Source: Synanceia verrucosa (taxonomy: Eukaryota; Chordata; Actinopteri; Perciformes; Synanceiidae). Taken from it: DNA of 64,000 bases. The notes beneath the pieces were generated by a model. It searched no databases and was not told where the DNA came from. It saw nothing but the letters and a program-made list of their open reading frames with translations. The translations under genes were made by a program, and so were the position numbers. This document shows positions 46,046-58,934 of this stretch, piece after piece. The number at the start of each line of letters is the position of its first letter. Within the stretch, counting starts at the first letter, position 1. Where the stretch lies: assembly GCA_029721515.1 (NCBI GenBank), contig CM056550.1, positions 12,073,431 through 12,137,430 of the forward strand. The letters run 5' to 3'.

Positions 46046-46335
46046 GATTGACGTTTTCCCTGGCCCACCTCCACAGCATTGCCAGCAGCCTTTCCTGTAT
46101 AAATAGGAATAGGAGGAAAAGGAGGTGGCAACATGAGCAGTGACCCAGATTTTCACTCCATACTTTGCTGGCTTGTTCGGCATATACTGGTGAAAGTTGC
46201 ACCGGCCTTTGAAAGGAACAAGCTGCTCAAGGCAACAAGGCAGCCAGACTGGAACAGGATGTGCTCCATCTCCTCAGATGGAGGACTGTTCTCTCCTCTG
46301 TCCTGTCCACTCTGTTCACATCCCAAACAGTTCAT

Positions 46336-46490
46336 TAGCAGATTTTGAGGGAGGACAGCTTGTTTTAGCTTCCTGAGGAAGTAAAGTCTCTGTTGGGTCT
46401 TCCTCAGAGGTGTGTGGACCATGTGAGGTCAACTGAGATGTGGACTATATATACTGAATGAAAGAAGGAAACTTTGTTCACTATCTAAAG
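46336..46490 (-). mobile_element. LINE RT fragment, degraded copy
   Basis: Reads KTQQRLYFLRKLKQAVLP with upstream flank like 46880-47050. It is a direct repeat of the next copy about 540 bp away. Confidence 0.75.
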
Positions 46491-46719
46491 TATGTTTTGT
46501 TTTTGTTTTTTATTTACTACTTGGCACATTTGACGTCTGTGATTGTGACCTTTAACCCCTCACAGTGTGCCAGCAGCAGCATCACTCATCATATTAATGT
46601 GAGCAGATATTTTTACTCAAATATGATCATTTTTATATTATCATTATTGTCAGAAGAAGTACCTTATTGCAGTTTTTGATCATGTTTTATTGATGAACAT
46701 TTGTACAGTATGGTACAGT

Positions 46720-47120
46720 GCGGCCTCAGGTTTCACAGAGACAGCAGTCTGAGTGAAGTGTGGTCCTGATCACACGCTCCACCACCCTCACCACCTGCTG
46801 GAGTTTCCTTCTGTCCTCCACTGTGCAGCTGCTGAACCACACCGAGCAGCTGAACATCAGGAGGCTCTCTGTCATTGACTGATAGAAGTTCATCAGCAGG
46901 TTTTGAGGGAGGACAGCTTGTTTTATCTTCCTGAGGAAGTAAAGTCTCTGTTGGGTCTTCTCCACTTGGTGAGAGGTGTGTGGACCAGGTGAGGTCAGCT
47001 CAGATGTGGACTATATATACTGAATGAAGACAGGAAACTGTGTTTACTATCTGAAGTATGTTTAAGTCCATCATTAGTAACAATAACTATCAGGCTATTG
47101 TGTAGTGTTTACTGTCTGAG
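46720..47120 (-). mobile_element. LINE RT C-terminal fragment with M5-type flank
   Basis: Same 79-residue peptide as 9624-9863, followed by the M5 flank up to 'actatcaggctattgtgtag'. The rest of the M5 arm is absent. Confidence 0.85.
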
Positions 47121-47152
47121 CTAATGCTAGCATGCTAACACTTGTAACTGAG

Positions 47153-47226
47153 GTTTCTGTGGCACAATCAGCCAGCGTGTTTGGCTGTTAGCAGAAAGGT
47201 TGGTGGTTTGAGTCCACCCAGGAACG
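47153..47226 (+). pseudogene. tRNA-Asn-like pseudogene (M9 head)
   Basis: 74 nt matching vertebrate tRNA-Asn(GTT) nearly throughout (gtttctgtggcacaatc ... ggtttgagtccacccagga). Anticodon loop ctgttag keeps GTT. One anticodon-stem mismatch, and several CpG decay changes including the B box (ggtttgagtcc). It is probably not transcribed as a working tRNA. Confidence 0.8.
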
Positions 47227-47430
47227 ATGGTTTATGTGTTTAATTAACCAGGTAATGTGATGTAAATAAGGGTGTTTTCACACTTGGTCCCTTTCAGCCC
47301 TTCAAACAAACCGAGACCAATGACTCATCATTTTTTGTGCATATGTGAACACAACAACTGTACTCAGACCCCTCTGAAGTGAACTGTGGTGGTCTCAGTA
47401 CGGTTCGCCTATGGAGATAGAATTGTCTCA
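47227..47430 (+). repeat. Module M9, copy 2 body
   Basis: Shared with 35280-35480. Starts directly after the tRNA-like head. Confidence 0.65.
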
Positions 47431-48889
47431 AAACCTGTCAATCACAAGGTAGCCACGCCCCACATGTGTTATTTTCATCATATATTGTACCATAATTCAG
47501 TCAGTGAACATCCTGATGTATTAAAACATTATTTAAACTATCCATTGAGACCAAAAGCTCATATTTAAGGTGTTTACAGAGGTACAGACCCCGGTGTTGC
47601 CCACTGGGCCAGAAATTGGTACCATGACTGTACAGTCAGAACCGTGAGGGGCGCTAGCTGCACAACACTGCCATCTGCTGGTTGTTCAGTGATGATAGTG
47701 AGTTTCACCTTCCTTTGAGTGAGCAAATGGATAGCGTGGCAGGAAATTGCCGACCACTTAAATGCAAGTTAAATTTTATAATAATGCTGAATGTCAATAT
47801 TATGATAAACACGATAAAACAAAACATCATGGTTATAAACCTTTCAATGCTGCATGTTTAACTGCAGCAATCCAACTTCCCCACTGTTTCCTGCCTACGT
47901 TACACTACCTTATTCAGTTGGAGTGCTTTAATGATGACTTATTTTCAATTTAAACTCTTAAAACAATTATTTCATAGTAGGCTATCAAAGTGGTTCTTTG
48001 AAGCTTCTAGGGCGACACAATCATTTGTATTTAAAACATAACTTGCATCTTTTTACCTCAACTGCGATAACACAGCTTTCCGATGCAACTTACGATGCAT
48101 CGTTCCAACTAAGCTTTTGGGAAACACTTCCATCGTTCAACGATACATCGGATTATGTTAGTTGTAAACATCTGACGTTGCTTTGTTTGTATGATGCTGT
48201 TGGGAAACAGTTGGGTCGTAGACCGAACATTCGAACTTAAGAAGTAGCTAAGGAAGTTTGCAACAAATGTTTTGGGACACGCACCCCAGGTTAGATGTCT
48301 GTCATGGTGAAAATGTGTGTGTGGATGATGATAATGATTTGTATGAGTACAAATGCTCGCTGGTAGTCAAAGATGTGATCCATGATTGTTATTTTCCTTG
48401 CTGTGACATACACTTTCATATGGTCTTGTTTTCATTTGGTGGCAAATCAACACCCTCTGTTGATTTGATTGACACATCATGGGTTCACTTAAATGGTATG
48501 AACGCAGGTCATTCACCAGTAAGCACTTTGGTTCCCAGTGTAAGGCCTAATAATGCCTAATAATCCAAGATGGTGACAATGAAATCTCAGAGCTATCAGC
48601 CTCAAACCAATGGGTGAGTAATAATGACTCTGTTCACTATTTATACACAAACTATGGCAACAACATTTCTATGGTTATTTTAACTGAGAAACAATATTAG
48701 TAAGCATGAATAATGTTTGACTGTTGTTAAATTAAACAGCATGAAATACTTTTGGTAATACTACTTGATCACAGATCTTGTAGAGTAACACATGGAAACA
48801 GATGCTTGGTTGAACTCTTTACAAACAGATAAACACAGTCTGTCTTGATTTTCAGTCCACTCACCATGACAAGCTGCAGAAGGCAAAAT
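47431..48889. other. Unassigned sequence with open frames of unknown meaning
   Basis: Frames of 60-100 codons (47762, 47998, 48258) follow one another on the plus strand. I recognise none, and no splice-site pattern ties them together. 47630-47690 (gaggggcgctagctgcac) resembles a DNA-element end. Confidence 0.35.
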
Positions 48890-49010
48890 CCATCCATTTT
48901 CTACCACTTATCCTCACATAGGGACAGTCTTAGGGTGAAAGGCAGGGTACACCCTGGACAAGTCTCCAGTTCATCACAGGACACAGAGACAGACAACCAC
49001 TCACTCACAT
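48890..49010 (-). mobile_element. SINE 3' half (minus)
   Basis: From 'catccattttctaccac' to 'gacagacaaccactcac'. Head missing. Confidence 0.85.
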
Positions 49011-49894
49011 AACTAAGTAGATTTACTTTAATTACAACCTGAGGGCACATGGTCTCTGACAAAGAACAGGAAACACACAGAGTGAAAAGAATGTGGGGCT
49101 GGGACAGGAAGGGGTTTTATCTCCTTATTTGGTTGGGGATGTCTCTAGTAGGTATATATTAACATTTCTAAGTCTGTGGTACCGTCCAGAGGACATCCAG
49201 CACTGAATATCAACCAGTGAAGAAGAAGAACTGATGACAGCTGACCTGAAGATGACACCCAGAGAGGAAGTGAAACTGTATAGCAAGGCAGAGCTCTATA
49301 AAAGCTTCAAGGGAAAAGTCAGCCAGCGTTCTGAACTGCTGAGGCCTCTAAAGCTCCTTTCACACTGCATGGAAAACCCCCCGTGCACTGTGAAAGGGTC
49401 GAAACGACATTTTGACGCTGGTCAATGACTCAGCAATCGACCCGTGAGTTTATCGGCTCGGATCGGATCGGCTACAGTGTGAAAGTCCAGCCATGTCAAC
49501 CCGCGTCGACTAGCTGTTTACCCGATGACGTTGATGTATCTGCCTGTCGCGTTCTGCTTTAGTCACTGAGCAGCCTGTCAGGCTGTCAGTGTGAAGCTCA
49601 CTTCTCACTTATAAGATCAGTCTATCTGTTGATCTCCAGAGACTGATCTCTGAAGAACAGAGATTTTATTTAATCAAACAAATCAAATGTGTAGCGACAT
49701 CATCTTTAATAGGAGCGCATAGTGATTTAGTCCTACGTCATTCTGGGGAAATTCTACTGATCGGGGAATCCCGGTGTGAATTACGGGACCTTTTTTATAT
49801 GCAGTTTGTATAGTGATCTGACACACCTTTTTTATTGATGCAGCATAAATAGTGTAGAGCAGATTAGTCAATCATTAATTAATATCAAATACTT
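49011..49894. other. Mostly unassigned, with a MITE-like hairpin
   Basis: 49357-49398 forms a stem of 14 bp with one mismatch (cctttcacactgca / tgcactgtgaaagg). The following 49400-49500 repeats 'gtgtgaaag' and CG-rich stretches, like a decayed MITE. Confidence 0.45.
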
Positions 49895-52512
49895 ATTTTA
49901 AATTATTAAATTACCTTTAACAGTAGAAATTATCAGGGCGCCACCCAGTTTTGCTAAAACAGGGAAAACGTGAATTCGACATTAATTAGTCTCTTAATCT
50001 CAGGGTGCTACGGAGTTCTTGACCTAGTGTACAGTGATTCAACTACTTTATATACACACAAATCAAATAACCAAGTTCTTTATAACTACTATAATAAGGT
50101 TCTTAATAACTACTACTATAACTATAACTGTTACTACTGTAACAGAAAATAACTACGAATAAATGATTAATTTGACAAACTAAATGACCAGGCTACTAAC
50201 AGAAATAATAAAATAGAAAATAAAACTAGATTAAAGGAAGAGTGATGGAAGATACATGACATTGACTCACTGTGACAAAAATGGAATGAATGATTAAACA
50301 AAGGCAAAGTTCAAAGGATGAATATCTGATTAATTAATTCAATGTGACCAGTTAAATTCAGTGGTGGTTATCTAGACCAAATTAAGAATTAGGCTGTTAC
50401 CAAAATTTGGTTTAGGTTTGGTGTACCGTTCAGCAGTTGAGAGTTTGAGAGGCATCAGAGAAGATTGTGAGTAATTTACTATTCAGAATAGGTTTACTGT
50501 TTTACTGATATCTTACTAAATATTATTAAGTTTGCTGGATTAAGCCCTAAATTCAGGCCATTTAATTTAGCGTCTAATCATCAAACTCTTTAATATCTGT
50601 AAGATGTATATGCAGTATATCACCGTTCCTGGATGGATGGGAGTGAGGAGTGGCTGCAGGTTCTGTCTGGATCTGCTGGATCTCTGCAGGCGACTTCGGC
50701 CTGAACTTCACCAGTGTCTCTTTCGGGCATCAGTGGACATCTCTGGTTGACATGGCTCCATCTCAGTCTCTCTCTGTCTGTCTCTCCTCATCACAGCATA
50801 GTCTCTGTGCCCTTGCTTCAATTCTTCCCCCCCTCTTTGTTGGTGGGGAAGGTCGGCTGGATTCACACCAACGTGTCAACCGACAGTCTTTTCTTCTTTT
50901 AAGTTTCTTCATGACGGCTGGAGTCATTTTCTGCAGCCTGTGTCTGAGCAGAGGAGCTGGCTCACATTTTCAGGGCAAAGGAGTAGAGAGAGGAGACAAG
51001 ATGGTCTTGAGGCAGGATGCAGAGTTGGAAGGTTCTGGATAGGCTGTTCTTCATGCCATGAGGTGCTGGGTCCTGAGGAGGCCATTCAGAGGCAGCATTC
51101 AGAGTCTTTCAGTCATATCTGGAGCAGGTTGAAGATTCAGGAGAGGTTGCTCTTCATGCCATGAGGCACTGGGCCTGCAGTGGGACAGCATGTCTCTGTC
51201 TCTGGGTCATCATTGTTTCCTTCCCCCTCCCAGCATGTGGGAGAGGGAGAACAGAGATGCAGTGGAGAGGATGAAGACCAGAACTTGACTGACTGAAGGA
51301 CTGAAGAAGAGTAGAGAGAGCACTCAGACCAGCTGAGGCTTTTTATGATCTTTGTTGAAGGTCCAGTGGGGTGTGACCACTGGTCCCTCCCCATCCACCA
51401 AGTTAACTGAGATGATATTCTTTTAACTTATTTAATGTTAATACTGCTGTGTTTTACTTTATTAAAGTTTCTCTATGTGAAAGCTCCCTCTCTCAGCTGT
51501 AATTCAACACCAAGCAACCTATAGTAGGAAACCACAGAACAAAACTTGACCAATTGAATCGAAATTAATCAACAAATTAACCAACACAGATGAACCATGG
51601 TATCAGAGCATGTAGGTAGGTGTTTTACAACAGTCTATGCATAGCTGTGTATGTACAGTTATTCCAAACTTAGTGTAACATGTCACATTGATCCTGTATA
51701 AGAGCAGAGGAAGCAGGAGGATCCGTGTGGAGACTGATGTTTGACATTGTCACAGTGATACTTATATGACAGTAGCTGAGGAATGAAAGCATAGTTAACC
51801 ATTAAAATCTTAATGTAATGTTCTGTTCCAGGCAGGGAGAAAGGCCACATTAAGCTTTGGATGTGTCTGGCAGGATTAATGCAGGAATGTGGGGCAATAA
51901 AACTCCTCCTCCTGGTGTATGTCCTGGAGTTTCTTGGGTCAGAGAGGAGGAACTGGTCTTATCTGTTTATTCTGCCAGTCATAAAACTTAAGCCTTAAGC
52001 ACTTAGGTGCCACATAGTGTCAGATGGATTTCCTGGGGAGATACTCAGAAATGAGAAGAGTTAAGTTCATTATTTTATGCTCATTGATATGCTACAAGAG
52101 GAATGAGCGAGATTAACCGGTGCACGCAGGGTCCATTTATATTGATATTTCATTCTTAATATATTATTGATTAATAGTTTATTTAGTTTATATATTATTA
52201 GTAATAGTTTGTATATTATTGACTGATAAATTGTCATTTTACTTTTTAATGATTATTTCCCACTTTGATTGTTTTTGTTTTCATTTCAGTGCAATAACAA
52301 TATTTAATAACCTGACATTTAATCACGTACACGTACGCCTTGTTATTTTAAAAGGCTAGAAATGCATATAGATCTTCAGCCTATATAAACTTTTATTTTC
52401 TCCCCAGCTTTCCTAGTTTACAACATTAAGTAAACTTTGCAATAACCTCTTAGTAATAAGAGAACTTCACCACAGGTGAACGTCCTGCTTGCTGCAGTAT
52501 CATGGGGGGGGA
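49895..52512 (-). repeat. Module M4, copy 4
   Basis: Collinear in reverse with 3945-6620, and continuous with M3 and M2 to 55085. It shows the uninterrupted site of the 17375 solo LTR (gaccagttaaattcag, about 50347). Confidence 0.82.
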
Positions 52513-53157
52513 TGCATAACTCAACGATGGCAACACAGATAGCTCAAAATACAAGCAAATTCAAAGTTATTTCTTCAGTAAAACATCATCATAAATCAAT
52601 GTAAACCATTAAACAATAATAAATGGCGCTTATACCCAGCATCTGTGATTCTTTATTGATACGATAATTTGATTAGTTTAGGAGTGGCAGTGATTTACAG
52701 CTATTTGAGCTGGTGATCAGCTATTAAACAGGTGGCTCACCTGTTCAGACAGGGCACGGAGGTGTAACTGCTATTGATCAAATATGAAATAGAATGATCA
52801 GATTCAGAACAGCTTCAGGTATGAGGAATCTGACTCCGATTTACAGCACTCTCAGCACACAAGGTAAAGAAATAATAAAATATGTCAAAGGTAAATAACA
52901 AGGCACCGGCACTGGATTCAGGAGTGACGGTGAGGAGAAGCGCTCCCTTTTTTTCAGGTGTAGAGGTGAAACCTCGCCTGTGATTCAACATTTGTACTTT
53001 ACTGTAATAAACATTATATTGTTGAAAAGCCCAATTTATCTGCTTTCAGAATCAACTGAATGCCTTTAATAGCACACACTGATCAGGAGTTACGGTCATC
53101 AGAAGAGAGGCTGTGAAATCCTGTCTGCACTGACAGGTCTGGTGGTAATTAAGAGGA
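52512..53157 (-). repeat. Module M3, copy 3
   Basis: Continuous with M4 on the left and M2 on the right. The palindrome is decayed here (cctgtctgcactgacagg). Confidence 0.82.
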
Positions 53158-53289
53158 TGAGGACATGATTAACAAATACTTCATGCTATCAGTTAAGACA
53201 TACTGTATCTATACAGCTACATGTAGACCATATCTTTTACACGTTTAGCCTTCATGTCAACTGAGCTGTATAAACACAGATACAATAAT

Positions 53290-53293
<4 letters not shown>

Positions 53294-53359
<66 letters not shown>

Positions 53360-53361
53360 CG

Positions 53362-53390
<29 letters not shown>
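53294..53390. repeat. (TA)n microsatellite in M2
   Basis: Expanded TA/TG tract where the other M2 copies have only a few TA units. Confidence 0.95.
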
Positions 53391-53392
<2 letters not shown>

Positions 53393-53520
53393 GAGGAGCA
53401 ATTTCCCTATTTAGATGTTACAGTCATGGCAAAGACCTAGCAAGTAGGCTAATTAGTGATTAGCTGTACTCGCGATTATCATACTAATAAACATGAATTT
53501 GGTTGTAAGAATGTTGCTAT

Positions 53521-53832
53521 GGGGCGGCACGGCACGGTGGTGTAGTGGTTAGCACTGTCGCCTCACAGCAAGAAGGTACCGGGGCCTTTCTGTGTGGAGT
53601 TTGCATGTTCTCCCCGTGTCTGTGTGGGTTCTCTCCGGGTACTCCGGCTTCCTCCCACCATCTAAAAACATGCATGGGGATTAGGTGAATTGGCTAATTT
53701 AAATTGACCGTAGGTGTGAAACTGCCCTGCGAAGAGGTGGCGTCTTGTCCAGAGTGTACCCTGCCTTCCCCCCTAAGATAGCTGGGATAGGCTCCAGCCC
53801 CATGAGGATAAGCGGTAGATAATGGATGGATG
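53521..53832 (+). mobile_element. SINE with intact 12-bp target duplication
   Basis: Flanked by gaatgttgctat at 53509-53520 and 53833-53844. Head, body and ATGG tail are complete, though B-box sequence is deleted (gtaccggggcctttc). Confidence 0.92.
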
Positions 53833-54604
53833 GAATGTTGCTATAAGACAGGCAGTACATTACCATAAGACAGACAATGTTGCACTAAACATTTCAACCA
53901 TTTATGACAAATATTCTATCACTTCACAGGCATAAACAGAAGGTTGAATACAGATAATGCTAGCTTGCTAAATAATGACAAGTTAACGTTACCTACCGTC
54001 TCCACGGGCACAATTCACCTTCATGCAGAGACAATTTTATCTTTGCATTTATTTGACGCCAGCTATGTATTCTTATCTCAGTCAGCAGCCTTCAGAAATA
54101 ATACTTAGCTAACATAGGTCATCTTATCTCAATGAGAACTGTTAGCAAGTGTGACTCGATAATATCATTGAACAGAAGGGTACATGTTGCCAACATCTCC
54201 TCAACCGACAACAATAAAACTATAAAAACCATGTTCAGTTGAAAAAAAACTTGTTAAAGATGTTGCCAACATGTGAATGTTAAGGTTACTTACGCGTCTG
54301 TGGCGCCACTCTGGAAAATTCCCTCTGCAAGCAGAGATTCAAGCTTTTTCTACAGTTTAACACGCTGTAGAGTTAAAATTTACACTGCATGTCTGGATAA
54401 AAACTGACCTGCTTCGACTCTCTGTCTGTTGTTAACTGGACTGATCACTGGACACTAGACTGATGTGTGTGTGTGTGTGTGTGTATACATGCATTATGCA
54501 TATAGATACATTAATGTGTAATAATGCACTTATTGATTTTTGACAATATTTAGTTACTTTGCGGTTGCCCGGGTAACCGAATGTGCAAATGATAATAAAG
54601 GGTA

Positions 54605-54750
54605 CAGTACAGATCAAAGCAGATCAAATCAGATTAGAATACAGATCAAAGCAGATTAGAATACAGATCAAAGCAGATCAAAGCAGAATAGAATTCAGAT
54701 CAAAGCAGAATAGAATTCAGATCAAAGCAGATTAGAATACAGATCAAAGC
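54605..54750. repeat. Minisatellite of M2
   Basis: About seven units of the 20-22 bp repeat, with 'gatcaaagcagatcaaagc' variants. Confidence 0.85.
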
Positions 54751-55078
54751 AGATTAGAACAGAACGGAACACAACTGAAGTGTTTAACAGAAGACACGCT
54801 GCTCATTTCACCTGAGAAAGTGAAGACAAAACTTTTGAGCTAGCTGATCCATCAGTTATCGGCATCAAGTAAGTACACAAATACATAAAGTAAAGCACTC
54901 ATTAACTAGCTATTATTATTATTACCAAAACACATTTCACCAATGATCTGTTAGCTGTCAATACAACACTGTTCTACAAAATTTCTCAAATTTTAAAGTA
55001 CCTGCTCCAGTTCATATTGTATCATATATTATATTATTGGAGTATTAATGCTGATACATCAACATGTCACCTGTATTA

Positions 55079-55383
55079 GGGGACTGGAGCCTATCCCAGC
55101 TGTCTTAGGGCGGAAGGCAGGGTCAAGTCTCCAGTTCATCACAGGACACATAGAGACAGACAACCACTCACACTCACATTCACACCTATGGGCAATTTAA
55201 ATTGGCCAATTAACCTAATCCCTATGCATGTTTTTGGATGGTGGGAGGAAGCCGGAGTACCCGGAGCGAACCCACGCAGACACGAGGAGAACATGCAAAC
55301 TCCACACAGAAAGGCCCGTGAATCGAACCCGGTACCTTCTTGCTGTGAGGCGACAGTGCTAACCACTACACCACCGTGCCGCC
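55079..55383 (-). mobile_element. SINE (minus) at the shared M2 site, nearly full length
   Basis: Complete head (accaccgtgccgcc) preserved, unlike the other three copies at this site. Confidence 0.88.
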
Positions 55384-56139
55384 TGGAAGTGAATATATGA
55401 TTCATAAGTTAACGAGTAGATTATATTCAATTCACTTACATATGAATTAAAAGTGAAAAGAGAGGAAGGACCGTTTAACTCCTCCCAATTCCACCACTTC
55501 TCAAGAATAACAGAAAACCAAAAATCTCCAGGCTTCAGTTGTCTTTTAACTGTTGTCTTTCGTTTTTCCGGTCTTCATCTGTGTCTCATTAGTTCTTTTT
55601 TTATTCTCGCTCTCTGTTATTTGGTTATGTCTACGTGTTCATTTTTAACATCTGATCAGTTAAGTTTAGTCTAAAAAGCAACAGTGCTTTCATTTCAATG
55701 TTTTCATTTCTTTTATTTGGAGTTAACGTTAAGACGATACCCTTCTGGCCAAACGAGATTAAATGAATGTATTATCTGAATAATTTGTACAACACCATCT
55801 GCCACCAAGAGCCAGTCAGCGTCCAGCCGTCACCACCAATGTGCGACCGAAGTCTCTCCGGTGACCAATAGGCCAGCTGATCAGCGACAACCCAGCTCGC
55901 TCTCGTTCCACCCTGCCGACAGGCTTAACCTCCAGTCTGGACTGTGAATCCGAGAAGCACCAGAGCCCACTAAGCTGCCTTCTGGACCTGCCTGGAACCA
56001 GGAAAACCTGCACAAAGTAGGACGCTTCGGACTTTTTCTGATTCTTGAGTTGGTGTCAGTCAAACTAAAATATCCACTTAATTTTTAACAGTAACAGCGA
56101 ATTACCTCTAGAAAAGAATTAACTTCTTCCCTTAGCACT

Positions 56140-56173
<34 letters not shown>

Positions 56174-56340
56174 GAAGCAAATGCATCAAATTCCTGATTC
56201 AGAGTTTTATGATCTTATGATATCGGACTGATCGATCAAATAAGCTTAAACCTTTGATAAAAAGAGATGGTTCCCCTGATTCAATAATAATTAATAGTTA
56301 GTTCTGTTAATTATTGGTAATTGATAATTCATTTATTAAA
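55384..56340. other. Unassigned sequence
   Basis: GC-rich stretch 55800-56020 with open minus-strand frames that I do not recognise; (CA)n at 56136-56165. Confidence 0.35.
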
Positions 56341-56564
56341 GCTACACTTCATGAGTTCACTTCAAGAGCTAGCAAGATTTGAAAGTAACACCTCCTCTCA
56401 GCCTCCCCTAACCTCCACACTCTCCTCCCATCAGTGCTCCGTCCAAAGCTACACCCCTTCAAACTTGAGCAGTAGCATTCAGCAGGGAGAGGAGAGCTGT
56501 TATGCTACATCACCACAGTTGTAAAACGTCCCGTTCAAAGCCAATATATCAACGTCATTTTGTC

Positions 56565-57032
56565 ACCTTTATAATGCAGACAGTGATGATTATGACTGTT
56601 CAATATGGTCAAAATGTCATATCCTATAACCTCTTCAATACAAGCGGCACTGACGACCAGTTTACAAGCACAGATCAGCTAGCATGACCAAGTTAGCATT
56701 GAGCTAAAGGCCCAAACGTACTCGGCGGAACGGACACGGAGTGCCCAGAGCTCAAATTTTGCAAAGGTCACGGTCTCTGCTCCATACTGTTGTCTCACAA
56801 AACACTGCTCGGCACTTTAAGCGTGACATCTGAACTTAAATGATAAATGGCTAGCGGCAGAGCGCTCCACTATGGAAGCTTTGAGCTGAACGGACATCCA
56901 GATTCTGCTCCGTTCAGTCTGCTGGAGTCTGTGAGCATCTTTATAATGCAGACACTGGAGACTATGACTGTGCAATATGGTCAAAATGTCATATCCTATA
57001 ACCTCTTCAATACAAGCCACACCTACGACCAG
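56565..57032 (+). repeat. Pair of about 95-bp direct repeats
   Basis: 56565-56660 and 56937-57032 share 'tttataatgcagaca' and 'caatatggtcaaaatgtcat' plus the following 'cctataacctcttcaatac', 372 bp apart. Confidence 0.85.
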
Positions 57033-57040
57033 CTTACACC

Positions 57041-57575
57041 GTCTTATGTTGTATATATGACGACTTAGTTATTCTCTTATGTTGTATACGTGATGCCTCA
57101 GTTGCTCTCTTATGTTGTATACATGATGCCTTAGTTATTCTCTTATGTTGTATACATGTTGTATATATGACGCCTTAGTTATTCTCTTATGTTGTATACG
57201 TGATGCCTCAGTTGCTCTCATATGTTGAATACATGATGCCTTAGTTATTCTCTTATGTTGTATACATGATCCCTTAGTTACTCTCTTATGTTGTATACAT
57301 GATGCCTCAGTTATTCTCTTATGTTGTACATATGACGCCTTAGTTATTCTCTTATGTTGTATGTTTGAGACCTTAGTTATTCTCTTATGTTGTATATATG
57401 ACGCCTTAGTTATTCTCTTATGTTAGTTACTCTCTTATGTTGTATACATGATGCCTCAGGTATTCTCTTATGTTGTATATATGACGCCTTAGTTATTCTC
57501 TTATGTTGTATGTTTGAGACCTTAGTTATTCTCTTATGTTGTATACATGATGCCTTAGTTACTCTCTTATGTTGT
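57041..57575 (+). repeat. 33-bp minisatellite, about 16 units
   Basis: Unit 'cttatgttgtatacatgatg' plus 'ccttagttattct'. The period is 11 codons, so frames of LLCCIHDAL-like repeats stay open. Variants alternate (atacatgatg, atatatgacg, atgtttgaga), suggesting higher-order structure. Confidence 0.92.
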
Positions 57576-58434
57576 CAAGTCAAGTCAAGTCAACTTTATT
57601 TGTATAGCCCAAAATCACAAATTATGAATTTGCCTCATTGGGCTTTACAATCTGTACAGGATATGACACCCTCTGTCCTTTACAAATGACCCTCGCATCG
57701 ACTAAGGAAAAACTCCCCAAAAAAAAACTTTTAACAGGGAAAAAGAAACGGAAGAAACCTCAGGAAGAGCAACAGAGGAGGGATCCCTCTTCCAGGATGG
57801 ACAGACGTGCAATAGATGCCATGTGTACAGAATAACAACAATGAAAACACATTAACACTAACATACAAAATTGTATGGAAATGTCCAAATCAATATAACA
57901 ACAGCTAATATACAGTGTGTATATATAGAATTATATGAGAGTGTCCAAGGGGATGAAAGAGCATCATCAAGCTATCAGCAAAGGATGAGAAGCATGTCGT
58001 CCTCTCCAACACGCCAACCAGAAGAAGCCTGGGCAGCACATCTTCCACTCCACCACACCAAACAGGAGAAACCTCCGCAGGATGACCTCATCACCACCAC
58101 GTCACTCAGAACCAGAAGATGAAGCCTGACTGGTCTGCACAGCCACTACTCCACCAGGTAGACTGGATCCATGGATACCTGTGAGATGAGAAACTTACAG
58201 GGACTACGAGGCACAAAACTAATCTGCAGCATGTGTTAAAGGGAGGAAGAGGAAACACATCCTCTTCTCCACTACCCTAAAAGATACAACCTGAGCAGCA
58301 TCGCCTCTTCTCCATCTCACCACCATCAGGACAGACGAAGCCTGGATGACACCACCTCCTTCTCAACAAGTAGCCTCAGCTCACGGACACCTGGGAGCTG
58401 GGAGCACAGGGGCTCGAGGGAAGATGATGAGTTA
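57576..58434 (+). mobile_element. Dispersed teleost repeat (caagtcaagtcaactttatt type)
   Basis: Contains 'tttgtatagcccaaaatcac', 'cctcaggaagagcaacagag' and 'gacagacgtgcaatagatgc', a widespread fish repeat I know from general experience but cannot class. It runs into the gap. Confidence 0.65.
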
Positions 58435-58934
58435 NNNNNNNNNNNNNNNNNNNNNNNNNNNNNNNNNNNNNNNNNNNNNNNNNNNNNNNNNNNNNNNNNN
58501 NNNNNNNNNNNNNNNNNNNNNNNNNNNNNNNNNNNNNNNNNNNNNNNNNNNNNNNNNNNNNNNNNNNNNNNNNNNNNNNNNNNNNNNNNNNNNNNNNNNN
58601 NNNNNNNNNNNNNNNNNNNNNNNNNNNNNNNNNNNNNNNNNNNNNNNNNNNNNNNNNNNNNNNNNNNNNNNNNNNNNNNNNNNNNNNNNNNNNNNNNNNN
58701 NNNNNNNNNNNNNNNNNNNNNNNNNNNNNNNNNNNNNNNNNNNNNNNNNNNNNNNNNNNNNNNNNNNNNNNNNNNNNNNNNNNNNNNNNNNNNNNNNNNN
58801 NNNNNNNNNNNNNNNNNNNNNNNNNNNNNNNNNNNNNNNNNNNNNNNNNNNNNNNNNNNNNNNNNNNNNNNNNNNNNNNNNNNNNNNNNNNNNNNNNNNN
58901 NNNNNNNNNNNNNNNNNNNNNNNNNNNNNNNNNN
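58435..58934. other. Assembly gap (500 N)
   Basis: Exactly 500 N. It separates the dispersed repeat from M4. Confidence 1.

Larger units (their letters stand above)
53160..55085 (-). repeat. Module M2, copy 5
   Basis: Best preserved M2, with divergent donor-like sites at about 54293 (minus-strand gtaagtaac) and 54869 (plus-strand tcaa/gtaagt). Contains a TA tract (53294-53390), a SINE and the minisatellite. Confidence 0.82.

Noticed and set aside
48258..48560. 100-codon frame (CGENVCVDDDNDLYEYKC...) as a gene
   Set aside because: It has no start context, splice sites, second copy or family signature that I can see, though it deserves a protein search.
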